The notes: generated by a model from the letters alone, not told the origin. A stretch of 64,000 bases of DNA from Candidatus Rhodobacter oscarellae (GCF_001078595.1 NZ_LFTY01000002.1:2847773-2911772); one strand, 5' to 3'; shown: positions 17,656-26,065, counted from the stretch's first letter. Numbers and translations are program-made.

Positions 17656-20508
17656 ATGGAGTCTTTTTTCGGAATTACTCTTCGCATGATTTTGGGTCGC
17701 GACGTCACATACATCTTTCTTGGCGCGCTCTTTCTGATCGTCGGTTTTGGCCTGTTATTCTCGCCATATAGGCATGAGATTCGGGAGACAGCCTCCGCCA
17801 CGATATCGACCATGTTTCTAACCTTCACCTGGGTGAAGGTCATCTATTCAATGATACTGGTTGGACTCATCTTCTTGTTTGCCTCGGAAATCCGGCGCAT
17901 TTGGCTGGATACCCGGACAACGATCGGCAGCTTTATCTATATCGAAGAGGCTGTCGAGAAAGAGGAGATCGGGCGTAGCCTGGGGTTAAGCGTTATCGAG
18001 CGCCATTCCGATCTGCGTTGGCGATTTTCGAATGTGGAGCCGTCGGAATTTGAGACCGAGCGACAGCTGATGCCGGTGACGGGGCCGCCGATTGAACGCG
18101 CTGAAACTGTGCTGACCGATCTTCAGATTACGGTTCAGGAGATTCCGGTCACCAACATTCTGGAAAAACTCCGTCGTTGGGTGGGTGGCCCGCGCGAGCT
18201 GAGCGGCACGATTTCGAAACTTGGAAGTGATTATCGGGCGGCGTTGCAACTGGTTGACCAGGACATTGTGCTGGCCGATGGCCGGAAGCTGCCCAGTACA
18301 TTGCACTTTCAGGGGGCGGGGGATTACGGTCAAATTGCGTTTGATCTTGCCTGCAGCCTGATCTGGTTGGACGCGGCAAAGCTGGGCAAGGATATCGCGG
18401 TCATTGGGCGCGAGGAGTTCTGTAACTGGACCATGCGCTGGACCGAGTATCAAACTCTGGCGCATCGGTTGCGACGCAATGGCAAGCTTTCCAGAGACGA
18501 GGTGACCAAAGTCGAATCGGCGCTGACCGCGTTGACCCACGCAATCGACAATGGTGCGAAGTATCCGAAATTCTGGTCTTTGCGAGCGGATTTTTCAAAC
18601 CTGCTGCCGAACGAAAAGCGCAATGCACTGTTGGTCCGGATCCAGAACGATCAATTGAATTATCTCACCCTGTTGCGACTTGACCCGAAGGATTCGCTGG
18701 CCCGCAATAAAGACGTGACTGACGCTGAGGCATACCGGGTTCTGGCCGAAGCTCGTCCGGCTCTTGTTGTAAGTGATGGGGCGGTTGTCGATGAAGCCAG
18801 GCACCTTTGGAAACGTGCACTGGATTACGAGGCGTCGAAAGAGGCGATCAAGCGGGCCGCGCGGGCTACGGGGCTGTTTCGGATCTATGCGCCTGAGGCG
18901 GGCGAGACCTTTGCTTCCACGCCGGTGATGGGTATTGCGATTGGTCCAAACCTGATTGCGACGATGGCCTACAGCATTCTGGACGACGGATTGCGCGCAG
19001 GAGGCGACGGATCCGAACTGATCGCCATTCCGGGCGAATACACGGCAGAATTCGTCTTTGCCGATGCCTGGCCGGAGGATACCGACGCGACCACGCCGCG
19101 TTTGCCGATCAAGCGCATTCTCTATCTGAGCAGGAGTGATGACACCCGCCCCGAGTTGGCGCTGTTAGAGATCGAGCGCCATGATGTAGCAGCCTTCCCG
19201 CCGCTGACGGCCGATCTGGAGCAAAACGCCCAAGTGGGCGTGAATGATTTCGCATTCCTGATCGGGTTTCCCAACCTGGACGCGCGATTGCCCAAGGAAT
19301 TCATGGAGAACCTGTTGGGCGAGAAGGGTGGTGGAGTAAAGCGCATCATGCCGGGACAGGTTCTAGCCGTTCCCGCACCGGGCACGCCATCGAATGCATC
19401 CGTTTTGAGCGGCGGATCAATCGTCGTCGATGCAAGCACCAGCGGCGGAACAGGCGGCGCCCCGCTGATCAGCCTGAGCACCGGGCGGCTAGTTGGGTTG
19501 AACGTGGCCGGCCGTTGGCAAACGCTACGGGACGGCAAATTTGCCTATGTTCGCCCAGTTTCGTGGATGTTCGACGGTGGCGCCTTGCGCGCGTATATGC
19601 GTGAAAACGTGGGCAACCTGTCGCTTGACGGACTGGCGGCACAGGTCCCGGATATTAAGAAACGCGATGTGGAAAATGTCTTGGCGATGTTGCAGCTAGA
19701 GCCCATGGACCCAGAAGAGGTCTCGCCGGATCCAGGCAAATTGCAGCCGGACATGACACCCGGTTACGATTCGGATTTCCTCAAGTTATCAATTCCCTTC
19801 CCGGCGGCCAGGGGCGACCTGATGGCCGTTGCGAGCGATCCATTGCATTATGTCCATCATACGATCGTGATGCACAATGAGAGACGATTTCCGGTCATTG
19901 CTGCAGAGAACATTGATAGCGGAAGGCTGATCCAGATGAGGCGGTCGGGCCAGTGGATGCTGGATCCGCGACTAGCCGCAGCACAGCAGGCTGACAATCA
20001 GCTATATGCAAGAAACGCTTTGGATAGGGGGCACTTGGTGCGGCCCAGAAATGTGACCTGGGGCGGGTTGATCGTGGCGGAGCGTGCGGAGCGGACGGCG
20101 TACTATTACACCAACGCCACGCCGCAGCACGAAGAATTTAATCGGCGGACTTGGCGGGAGTTGGAAAACGGCATTTCCTCTTTCCTTGAGAACGGCGGCC
20201 TGAAAGCGACGGTGTTTTCCGGACCGGTTCTTTCTGAGGCAGACCCAATTTATCGCGATGTTCAGATCCCACTGGCTTATTGGAAAGTCCTGATTACCGA
20301 GATCGACGGAATTCCGAGCGCCGTGGGATATGTGTTGCGTCAAACCATTGCGGTTGATGGCGACGAGCTGACCGGCGCCGCCGAGCCGTTCGATGTAGTT
20401 AACAGCCAGGTCTCGATTGCGGAAATCGAAGAAATCACCGGACTTGATTTCGGGAGCGTCCGGGACCTGCCGCCGATCATGTTCCTGGGTATATCCACCG
20501 GGAATTGA
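17656..20508 (+). CDS. Membrane protein with degenerate trypsin-like domain fused to DNA/RNA non-specific endonuclease
   Basis: A 950-residue protein (numbered from ATG 17656; a TTG at 17551 would add 35 residues). Two hydrophobic segments at about 14-34 and 56-75 anchor it. A middle helical region (about 90-400) is unrecognised. Residues about 405-640 have the layout of a trypsin/HtrA-like protease, but all three catalytic positions differ: Tyr439 in LIATMAYSIL where His is expected, Glu500 in PELALLEIE where Asp is expected, and Thr599 in GGTGGAPL where Ser is expected. Residues about 720-940 are a NUC-type nuclease: DRGH with D790 and H793 (ALDRGHLVRPRN) and the metal-binding Asn block TNATPQHEEFN. 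The nuclease looks intact while the protease looks dead. It stands alone in the accessory block; a role in defence or surface nucleic acid degradation is inference. Confidence 0.82.
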   Translation: MESFFGITLRMILGRDVTYIFLGALFLIVGFGLLFSPYRHEIRETASATISTMFLTFTWVKVIYSMILVGLIFLFASEIRRIWLDTRTTIGSFIYIEEAVEKEEIGRSLGLSVIERHSDLRWRFSNVEPSEFETERQLMPVTGPPIERAETVLTDLQITVQEIPVTNILEKLRRWVGGPRELSGTISKLGSDYRAALQLVDQDIVLADGRKLPSTLHFQGAGDYGQIAFDLACSLIWLDAAKLGKDIAVIGREEFCNWTMRWTEYQTLAHRLRRNGKLSRDEVTKVESALTALTHAIDNGAKYPKFWSLRADFSNLLPNEKRNALLVRIQNDQLNYLTLLRLDPKDSLARNKDVTDAEAYRVLAEARPALVVSDGAVVDEARHLWKRALDYEASKEAIKRAARATGLFRIYAPEAGETFASTPVMGIAIGPNLIATMAYSILDDGLRAGGDGSELIAIPGEYTAEFVFADAWPEDTDATTPRLPIKRILYLSRSDDTRPELALLEIERHDVAAFPPLTADLEQNAQVGVNDFAFLIGFPNLDARLPKEFMENLLGEKGGGVKRIMPGQVLAVPAPGTPSNASVLSGGSIVVDASTSGGTGGAPLISLSTGRLVGLNVAGRWQTLRDGKFAYVRPVSWMFDGGALRAYMRENVGNLSLDGLAAQVPDIKKRDVENVLAMLQLEPMDPEEVSPDPGKLQPDMTPGYDSDFLKLSIPFPAARGDLMAVASDPLHYVHHTIVMHNERRFPVIAAENIDSGRLIQMRRSGQWMLDPRLAAAQQADNQLYARNALDRGHLVRPRNVTWGGLIVAERAERTAYYYTNATPQHEEFNRRTWRELENGISSFLENGGLKATVFSGPVLSEADPIYRDVQIPLAYWKVLITEIDGIPSAVGYVLRQTIAVDGDELTGAAEPFDVVNSQVSIAEIEEITGLDFGSVRDLPPIMFLGISTGN

Positions 20509-21097
20509 TCCCGCTTTAGGGGAATCTCAATCAGTGCATTCATCCATATCAATCTGGGCTGTTTGGCTGCATTCAAAGATACACCTGACCGCCAAAGCCA
20601 ATTTGTGCCATTTGCTGAATTGAGGGTTCCGACAACCGGGTCGAGAGTTCCCAAGCCATCGATCGCCAAGAGCGGACCTTTGAGTTATCTTAGGGTGGCT
20701 ATGGGTGTGCAAGCCTGCTGCGGCGCTGCATCCTGCGTGTTGCACGCGCGAAGTCAAAGTCGCGATCCCTCGCAAATCCTCGCCGCACGTGCAGGGGTCC
20801 GCCTGGTCCCGCAACCCCTCCGTCCAAATGGAATGCATTGAATGTCCGCACTCTCTCAGACCCTAGCAAAATGCTCTCTGCATTTTCTAGCGATTTGCCC
20901 GAAACATTAAGATCCGATTAAGCGTTGAAATGTGGATCACAGCAATGATCCAGCCCTATGGCATCAGCTGATCAACAACAGTGCCGCTTTTTTTACCTAC
21001 GAGAGAAACTTGTTGTGTTATTCATCGGCATAGCATTACAGTGCACCCATCCCATTGGATTTCATACCTTACGTAGATTTTTGAAAGCAAAGTAGAC
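20509..21097. other. Intergenic region without a supportable gene
   Basis: About 590 bases. Frames exist on both strands (about 90-100 codons at 20527-20841) but they lack recognisable domains and good ribosome binding sites, so they are not called. The right part (20880-21060) is AT-rich and may carry the promoter for the Hint-domain gene. Confidence 0.4.
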
Positions 21098-21253
21098 ATG
21101 GCAAATGAAGTATTCTCCGAGGCAATCGCCATTACGGGGACTCCAGGCGGCACGCTGACATTGAGTGCTAATCCTGCCGGGGTTTCTGCGTCCCTAACCG
21201 AGGTCGACGCCCCGGTTGATGGCATGTCGCCCATCGGTGAGACGTTAACTTAA
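21098..21253 (+). pseudogene. N-terminal fragment of a Hint-domain protein, ended by an in-frame TAA
   Basis: ATG 21098 opens a 51-codon frame (MANEVFSEAIAITGTPGGTL, then TLSANPAGVSASL) ending at TAA 21251-21253. The frame is the same as that of the Hint-domain gene that resumes immediately afterwards (GFPRFPSLDQPVV), so both look like one gene interrupted by a single stop codon. The N-terminal style matches Rhodobacteraceae Hint proteins. Alternatively the Hint gene starts independently at TTG 21275. Confidence 0.5.
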
Positions 21254-21274
21254 GGCTTCCCTAGATTTCCCAGT

Positions 21275-22018
21275 TTGGACCAGCCGGTGGTCTTGGTCGC
21301 CTTGACGCCTGAGGGCCCGGTTGTTCAGTTTGCAGACAGCTCGCTGAATCTGCTGACCAACAACAGCAGCCTCATGAACGGAAGCACAATCTCCAGTTCG
21401 ACTTCAGGAACCTACGCCTATTGCTTCGCGGCGGGAACACTCATTAGCACTCCAGACAACGAGCGAGCAGTCGAGAGCTTGGAAATCGGGGACCTGATCC
21501 TGACGGAAGCAGGATCCCACGTGGCGGTCAAATGGATAGGCGTCCAAGCGATGCAGAGTGTTTTCTCTGGCCTTCGGTCACAACTGGTCCTTATTCGTGC
21601 CGGCGCTTTGGCCAATGGTTTGCCCCACAGCGACCTGACCGTTACCGCCGATCACGGCATAGTCATTGATGGCTATGTTATCAACGCCGCGGCGCTCGTG
21701 AACGGAAGCTCAATAGATTGGATCCCTGCAGCCGCATTAGAACGCAGCTTTGCCGTCTACCACATCGAGACGGAAGCCCATGACGTGATCCTCGCGAATG
21801 GTGCGCCTGCCGAGACCTTTGTGGATGCCGCCACCCGCTCCCATTTCGACAATTATCAGGAATATGTCGACCTCTACGGCGCGGATCGCCTTATCCCTGA
21901 GATAAACCGCCCGCGCATCTCGTCTCGCCGCCTCCTCCCAGAGGCCATCAAATCCCGTTTGGGGATTGAATATGAGCGATATGGGCGGGATGAATTGGAT
22001 CTTGTCTCGAACTTCTGA
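21275..22018 (+). CDS. Hint (Hedgehog/intein) domain protein
   Basis: A 247-residue frame with a Hint_2-type autoprocessing domain. The nucleophile Cys is in YCFAAGTLISTP. It is followed by AVESLEIGDLILTEAG, the histidine block TVTADHGIVIDG, and the family C-terminal block VYHIETEAHDVILANGAPAETF. By family knowledge such domains may catalyse self-cleavage or attachment of secreted surface proteins. TTG 21275 is the first possible start in this frame after the TAA at 21251; the true start is probably ATG 21098 with the stop codon in between. The C-terminus (about 60 residues) is basic and charged. Divergence from the neighbouring core genes suggests it belongs to the accessory block. Confidence 0.82.
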   Translation: MDQPVVLVALTPEGPVVQFADSSLNLLTNNSSLMNGSTISSSTSGTYAYCFAAGTLISTPDNERAVESLEIGDLILTEAGSHVAVKWIGVQAMQSVFSGLRSQLVLIRAGALANGLPHSDLTVTADHGIVIDGYVINAAALVNGSSIDWIPAAALERSFAVYHIETEAHDVILANGAPAETFVDAATRSHFDNYQEYVDLYGADRLIPEINRPRISSRRLLPEAIKSRLGIEYERYGRDELDLVSNF

Positions 22019-22094
22019 ACGCGGCGCTCGATCGCTAGGGGACAGTTCCCCTGACCAGGAGGAACGCAGAAATCCACTGCGATCTGCGCGGGTG

Positions 22095-22574
22095 TCAGCT
22101 AATTGGCGAGCCTTCCCGTTCAATCCATTTAAGCAGCTCGGTGAAACAGGCCAGGGTTTCTTGGCTGACGTGGTGCTCGATGCCTTCGGTGTCGGCTTCT
22201 GCAGTTTCGGGGCTGACGCCGATTGCGATCAGGAAGGAACGGATCAGCAGATGCCGTCCGCGGGACTGATGGGCCAGCGCCGCGCCTTGCTCGGTTAATA
22301 CGAGCGGCTGATACGGCCTGTCATGTACCAGCCCTTCGGCAATCAATCGTTGGATGTGGTTGGTGACCGTGGCGTGCGAGACCCCGAAACGTTCCGCAAG
22401 ATGACCGGTGCGCACGGCGTCCTGGGTCTGCGACAATTCCGAAATCATCTCGACATAGTCTTCTGCGATCTCGCGTTTATGCGCTTCGCGGACGCGCAGG
22501 AAATTGCGGGCCTGATCAGCGGCAGAGGGTTCAGAGTCCATTTGGGGCGATGCGGCTGATGATCCGTTTTTCAT
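22095..22574 (-). CDS. mntR: Manganese-responsive transcriptional regulator MntR (DtxR family)
   Basis: A 159-residue DtxR/MntR-type repressor. The N-terminal winged helix is TGHLAERFGVSHATVTNHIQ, followed by LIAEGLVHDRPYQPLVLTEQG. The C-terminal dimerisation/metal domain is RHLLIRSFLIAIGVSPETAE with DTEGIEHHVS, supplying the Glu/His ligands of the Mn site. With manganese bound, MntR represses uptake genes. It is divergent to the sod operon. Two palindromic boxes (22613-22630, 22642-22663) lie directly upstream of its start, so autoregulation and control of the rightward operon are likely. Confidence 0.9.
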   Translation of the reverse strand: MKNGSSAASPQMDSEPSAADQARNFLRVREAHKREIAEDYVEMISELSQTQDAVRTGHLAERFGVSHATVTNHIQRLIAEGLVHDRPYQPLVLTEQGAALAHQSRGRHLLIRSFLIAIGVSPETAEADTEGIEHHVSQETLACFTELLKWIEREGSPIS

Positions 22575-22612
22575 TCGGCGTGCTTAGCATGGGCGCGCCG
22601 CAGGAGGCAAAC

Positions 22613-22630
22613 TTTTAGCCTGAGCTAAAA
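22613..22630. promoter_or_regulatory. Palindromic operator TTTTAGC-CTGA-GCTAAAA
   Basis: Seven-base perfect arms around a 4-base centre. It shares the TTTAGC/GCTAAA half-sites with the second box 12 bases further right. Likely an MntR operator by position between mntR and the operon it faces; not proven. Confidence 0.72.
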
Positions 22631-22635
22631 ACCAA

Positions 22636-22664
22636 TTGACAATATTTAGCCTCGGCTAAATATG
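22636..22664 (+). promoter_or_regulatory. Candidate sigma70 promoter of the sod operon
   Basis: Consensus -35 TTGACA at 22636-22641, 17-base spacer, -10-like AATATG at 22659-22664. The second palindromic operator occupies the whole spacer, a classic repressor placement. Confidence 0.6.
22642..22663. promoter_or_regulatory. Palindromic operator ATATTTAGCC-TC-GGCTAAATAT
   Basis: Perfect 10-base arms with a 2-base centre, lying between the -35 and -10 of the rightward promoter. Same half-site as the box at 22613-22630. Best candidate for the MntR binding site. Confidence 0.78.
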
Positions 22665-22712
22665 TATAGGAACTCAGGTCTGAACCCAGAATCCAGGTGC
22701 AAGGAGATCAGC

Positions 22713-22760
22713 ATGCCCCACTCGACCTCGGACTATTCGCCCCGCGGAGTAGAGCGATGA
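22713..22760 (+). CDS. 15-residue mini-ORF (leader peptide candidate)
   Basis: ATG 22713 has a near-ideal AAGGAG ribosome binding site (22701-22706). It encodes MPHSTSDYSPRGVER and ends in TGA 22758-22760, which overlaps the ATG of the next gene (ATGA). The strong ribosome binding site on such a short frame suggests translational coupling or a regulatory leader in the first gene of the Mn-controlled operon. No homologue is known to me. Confidence 0.45.
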   Translation: MPHSTSDYSPRGVER

Positions 22761-23245
22761 TCCCCCCAGCCGACACCCAAACCGGCGCCATTCAGGTCGC
22801 CGCTGACACGCTTTGGAAGATGCAGACTCAATCCGCCAATGCAGCGCTGGAACGTGATGACATCGAACAGGCCGAACAGCTCTATGCGAGCGCCCTTGCG
22901 GAAGCCGAGGATCTGTTGGCAAAGGCGGAGAACGGGCTGAACCTGCCACAGGCTCCGGTCCTGCTGGTTGTCTCGCACCACAACATCGCGGAACTGGAAC
23001 TTGGTCGCTCGCGGCCGGCCCGGGCGACAACGCATTATCAGGCCGCGTTTGATTGCCTGCTTGAGCTGGCAGCCAAGACCACCGCCCCCGACACATTGCG
23101 TCAGCTATGCGCCTCACAGCTACAACCGGCGATGGTCGCGCTGGCCACGCATCTACAGATGACTGGGGCGTCTCGCTCTCGGATCGCGCAGGAGATTGCA
23201 CGGGTTCGCAAGCTGATGTGGACGCCAAACGCCCGGGCCTGCTGA
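22757..23245 (+). CDS. Helical (TPR-like) protein of unknown function in the sod operon
   Basis: A 162-residue all-helical soluble protein (ADTLWKMQTQSANAALERDD, EQAEQLYASALAEAEDLLAK, LLVVSHHNIAELEL). The repeated Ala/Leu-rich helices with Tyr-Ala spacing resemble tetratricopeptide repeats. No catalytic or metal motif is visible apart from the paired HH. ATG 22757 overlaps the mini-ORF stop and has GGAG at 22746-22749. It lies 45 bases before the superoxide dismutase gene and downstream of the MntR-type operators, so a role in manganese or oxidative stress handling is likely but unproven. Confidence 0.7.
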   Translation: MIPPADTQTGAIQVAADTLWKMQTQSANAALERDDIEQAEQLYASALAEAEDLLAKAENGLNLPQAPVLLVVSHHNIAELELGRSRPARATTHYQAAFDCLLELAAKTTAPDTLRQLCASQLQPAMVALATHLQMTGASRSRIAQEIARVRKLMWTPNARAC

Positions 23246-23290
23246 ACCAGATCAGCCTCATTCATCCACCCAAATCAAGGAAGACACCGA

Positions 23291-23893
23291 ATGTTCTCAC
23301 TACCGGAGTTGCCATACTCCATGGATGCGCTTGCCCCTGCCATGTCCAGCGAAACGCTGGAGTTTCACTATGGCAAGCACCACAAGGCTTATGTCGACAA
23401 GCTTAATGAGTTGACCGCGGGTACGCCGCTGGAGGCGGCCTCGTTGGAGGACATCATCCAGCAATCCGCGCAGGATCCCGGCCAGGCACTGCTGTTCAAC
23501 CAGGCGGGCCAGCACTGGAACCACACCCATTTCTGGATGGGTATGCGCAAAGGCGGCGGCGGTGCGATGCCCGGGCACCTGGAGCAGCGGCTGATCAGCG
23601 ATTTCGGGTCCGTTGACGCGTTTCTGGCCGAATTCACTCAGGCATGCCTGACGCAATTCGGGTCGGGCTGGGGCTGGCTCGTGTTCGATGGCAACAAGCT
23701 GTCGGTCACCAAGACCGGCAACGCCGAAGTGCCGATCACGCAAGGCCATACGGCCCTGTTGACATGCGACGTCTGGGAGCATTCCTACTATGTCGATTAC
23801 CGCAATCAGCGTCCCAAATATGTCGAGACCTTCTTAAATGACCTGGTGGACTGGCAGGTCGTTGCGGATCGGCTGGAAGCGGTGACCGGGTAA
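23291..23893 (+). CDS. Superoxide dismutase, Mn/Fe family
   Basis: A 200-residue Fe/Mn superoxide dismutase that converts superoxide to peroxide and oxygen. Metal ligands are H26 (EFHYGKHHKAYV), H78 (HWNHTHFW), D160 and H164 (DVWEHSYYVDY). Sequence alone does not fix the metal, but placement behind MntR-type operators favours manganese or cambialistic use: under manganese sufficiency or iron stress the operon would be adjusted. No signal peptide, so cytoplasmic. A strong hairpin at 23917-23945 follows. Confidence 0.95.
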   Translation: MFSLPELPYSMDALAPAMSSETLEFHYGKHHKAYVDKLNELTAGTPLEAASLEDIIQQSAQDPGQALLFNQAGQHWNHTHFWMGMRKGGGGAMPGHLEQRLISDFGSVDAFLAEFTQACLTQFGSGWGWLVFDGNKLSVTKTGNAEVPITQGHTALLTCDVWEHSYYVDYRNQRPKYVETFLNDLVDWQVVADRLEAVTG

Positions 23894-23916
23894 GCCGGGC
23901 CCAGCAACACAGCACC

Positions 23917-23945
23917 CGCCAGCGCCTGATCATCGGGCGCTGGCG
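23917..23945. terminator. Hairpin between convergent sod and ABC permease genes
   Basis: CGCCAGCGCC and GGCGCTGGCG form a perfect 10-base stem with a 9-base loop, between the 3' ends of two convergent operons. No long T-run, so termination strength is uncertain; it may serve both directions. Confidence 0.6.
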
Positions 23946-24047
23946 TTGATCAAAAGCCCGTCCGGAACCATCCCGGGATACCAAAGCGAGTGGGGTGGGC
24001 AGAGACAGGGCAGGTAGGCGCCGGGCCTCCCCGGGCCGCATCGCGCC

Positions 24048-25109
24048 TCACAGCGAGCGCCGCCCGAGCAGCCACACGAAGAACACGCCGCCCACAAGCC
24101 CGGTCACGATGCCAATCGGCATGTCCTCTGGCGCCATGACCGTGCGCGCCGCGATATCCGCCCAAAGCAGGAAGATCGCGCCGATCAGGGCCGAAGCCGG
24201 CAGAACGCGGGTGTAATCCCCGCCCACCAGCATCCGCGCGATATGCGGCACCATTAGGCCAACAAATCCGATGATCCCCGAGAACGCGACCATCACCCCG
24301 GTGATCAGGGCCCCGACCACGAAGACGACTAGCCGGAACCGCGCCACCGCGATCCCGAGCGTGGCGGCGGTCTCGTCCCCGATGGTCATCGCGTTCAACT
24401 GGGTCGTCCGCGACATAAGCCACGCCCCGCAGAGCACCAGGATCACCAGGATCACCAGCGGGTAGATCAATTGGTCCCACTGCGCCAGGCCAAGCCCGCC
24501 GAGCATCCAGAAGACCACGGTGTGCGAGGCGCGCGGGTCCCCCAGAAAGATCAGCCCATTCGCCCCGGCCATGATGATGAACGACACCGCGACCCCGGCC
24601 AGCACCAGCCGATCGGCGCTTGCGGCATCGGCAAGGCGCGACACCCCCAGCACAATCAGCGTCGCGGCCAGCGACCCCAGGAACGCCAAGAGCGGCACCG
24701 TCAAGAGCCCCAAGAACAGCCCCGCATGCAGCAGGGCGAAGATCGCGCCAAACGCCCCGCCCGAGGAAATCCCCAGCAGATGCGGATCGGCCAGCGGGTT
24801 GCGCGTGACGGCCTGAAGACTGGCCCCCACGATGGCCAACCCGCCGCCGACCATCATGGCCAGGATCGCGCGCGGAAAGCGGATGTTCCAAACGATCGCC
24901 TCGCGGCCCTGGCTCCATGTCTGCTCGGCAAACCCCGGAGACAGCTTGTTGGCCAAGACCCCCCAGACCGTGCCCGCGGGAATCGGGACGGCCCCCACGG
25001 AGACGGCGATGGAAAGCGACACAAGCAGCGCGATCAGACCGCCCAGGGCCAGGAATGGCATGTTTGCCACCTTGGTGGGCGCAGATCGCGCCGCCGCTGC
25101 CTCATGCAT
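24048..25109 (-). CDS. FecCD/BtuC-family ABC transporter permease
   Basis: A 353-residue integral membrane permease of the FecCD family that imports metal chelates or cobalamin. Hydrophobic segments alternate through the whole length (for example FLALGGLIALLVSLSIAVSV, ALIGAIFLLWADIAA). Family blocks are FPRAILAMMVGGGLAIVGASLQAVTRNPLADPHLLG and EDMPIGIVTGLVGGVFFVWLL. It is the last gene of a leftward operon with DUF1636, ATPase and binding protein. The start lies 3 bases after the binding protein stop. The substrate is suggested by the adjacent zur-type regulator to be a zinc-related chelate, but cobalamin or a siderophore cannot be excluded. Confidence 0.92.
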   Translation of the reverse strand: MHEAAAARSAPTKVANMPFLALGGLIALLVSLSIAVSVGAVPIPAGTVWGVLANKLSPGFAEQTWSQGREAIVWNIRFPRAILAMMVGGGLAIVGASLQAVTRNPLADPHLLGISSGGAFGAIFALLHAGLFLGLLTVPLLAFLGSLAATLIVLGVSRLADAASADRLVLAGVAVSFIIMAGANGLIFLGDPRASHTVVFWMLGGLGLAQWDQLIYPLVILVILVLCGAWLMSRTTQLNAMTIGDETAATLGIAVARFRLVVFVVGALITGVMVAFSGIIGFVGLMVPHIARMLVGGDYTRVLPASALIGAIFLLWADIAARTVMAPEDMPIGIVTGLVGGVFFVWLLGRRSL

Positions 25110-25112
25110 GGA

Positions 25113-26048
25113 TCAATGCGCCCAGAACGCCTGGGCGAGCGTCTTGATCGCCTGAATGTTGCGGGGGCCCGGCGTTGCCTCGACATATTCGAGCGTGACA
25201 AAGCGATCATTCTTGACCGCGTCAATCTCGGCGAAGGCCGGGTTTGACATCATGAACGCGCGTTTCTGCGCCGCGGTCACGTCGCCATAGTTCACGATCA
25301 CGATCACCTCTGGGTTCTGCTCGACCACTTCCTCCCAGGTCACGGTGCCCCAGCTTTTCTCGAAGCCGTTCATCACGTTTGTGCCACCGGCGGCCTCGAT
25401 CAGAGCGGTCGGCATGGCGTAGAGACCGGCGGTGAAGGGCGCGTCCTCGCCGCTGTCATAGACGAACACCCGCAATGGATCGCCGGTCTCGAGCCCGTCA
25501 GAGAAGGACGCCAGATCCGCCTTGTAGCCGTCGATCAGGCTGGCGGCCTTTTCCTCAACGCCAAAGATCGCGCCGAGATTGGTCAGGTCTGCATACATAT
25601 CCGCAATGCTGGCCTTGCCCTTGTCCATGATATGGGTGCAACTTTCGGTCAGCTCGTAGACCTTGATGCCGAAGGGCGCCAGCGTCTGGGGCGTCACCTC
25701 GCCTCCGACCTTCATGCCGTAGTTCCAGCCCGCGAAGAAGAAATCCGCGTCGGCCCCTGCGAGCACCTCTTTGGTGGGGTATTTCGCGGACAATTCGGGC
25801 AGCGCCTCGACCCCCGCGCGCATATCCGCGTCGAGCGTCTTCCAGCCTGAGATGCCGGTATAGCCCACCATGCGGTCCGCCAGGCCAAGCACCAGCATCA
25901 TCTCGGTCAGGTTCACGTCATTGGAGACCGCGCGCGTCGGCGGCGCGTCGAATGTCACCGTGCGGTTGCAGCTTTGCACGCTGGTCTCCGCCGAGGCCAG
26001 ACCCGCGCTTAGGCCGAGCGAAAGCGCTGCGAGAACGAATTGTCTCAT
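25113..26048 (-). CDS. Periplasmic substrate-binding protein of a BtuF/FecB-type ABC importer
   Basis: A 311-residue exported binding protein: signal peptide MRQFVLAALSLGLSAGLASA, then the type III (helical backbone) periplasmic binding fold. Typical blocks are RAVSNDVNLTEMMLVLGLAD, WEEVVEQNPEVIVIVNYGD and a C-terminal IQAIKTLAQAFWAH. Two Cys in the mature part (QSCNRTV and ESCTHIM) may form a disulphide. It delivers the ligand to the FecCD permease encoded next. Substrate is unknown; the Zur-type regulator context points to a zinc-related ligand. Confidence 0.9.
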   Translation of the reverse strand: MRQFVLAALSLGLSAGLASAETSVQSCNRTVTFDAPPTRAVSNDVNLTEMMLVLGLADRMVGYTGISGWKTLDADMRAGVEALPELSAKYPTKEVLAGADADFFFAGWNYGMKVGGEVTPQTLAPFGIKVYELTESCTHIMDKGKASIADMYADLTNLGAIFGVEEKAASLIDGYKADLASFSDGLETGDPLRVFVYDSGEDAPFTAGLYAMPTALIEAAGGTNVMNGFEKSWGTVTWEEVVEQNPEVIVIVNYGDVTAAQKRAFMMSNPAFAEIDAVKNDRFVTLEYVEATPGPRNIQAIKTLAQAFWAH

Positions 26049-26065
26049 CTTGGGTTTCCTTTAGA

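Noticed and set aside
20527-20841. Overlapping frames of about 100 codons on both strands
   Set aside because: Neither has a domain or good start; frames on both strands in a GC-rich stretch are expected by chance.
8878-22094. Island with flanking direct repeats (att sites)
   Set aside because: I looked for a second copy of the tRNA 3' end near mntR and saw none, and no integrase; so an att site is not called.
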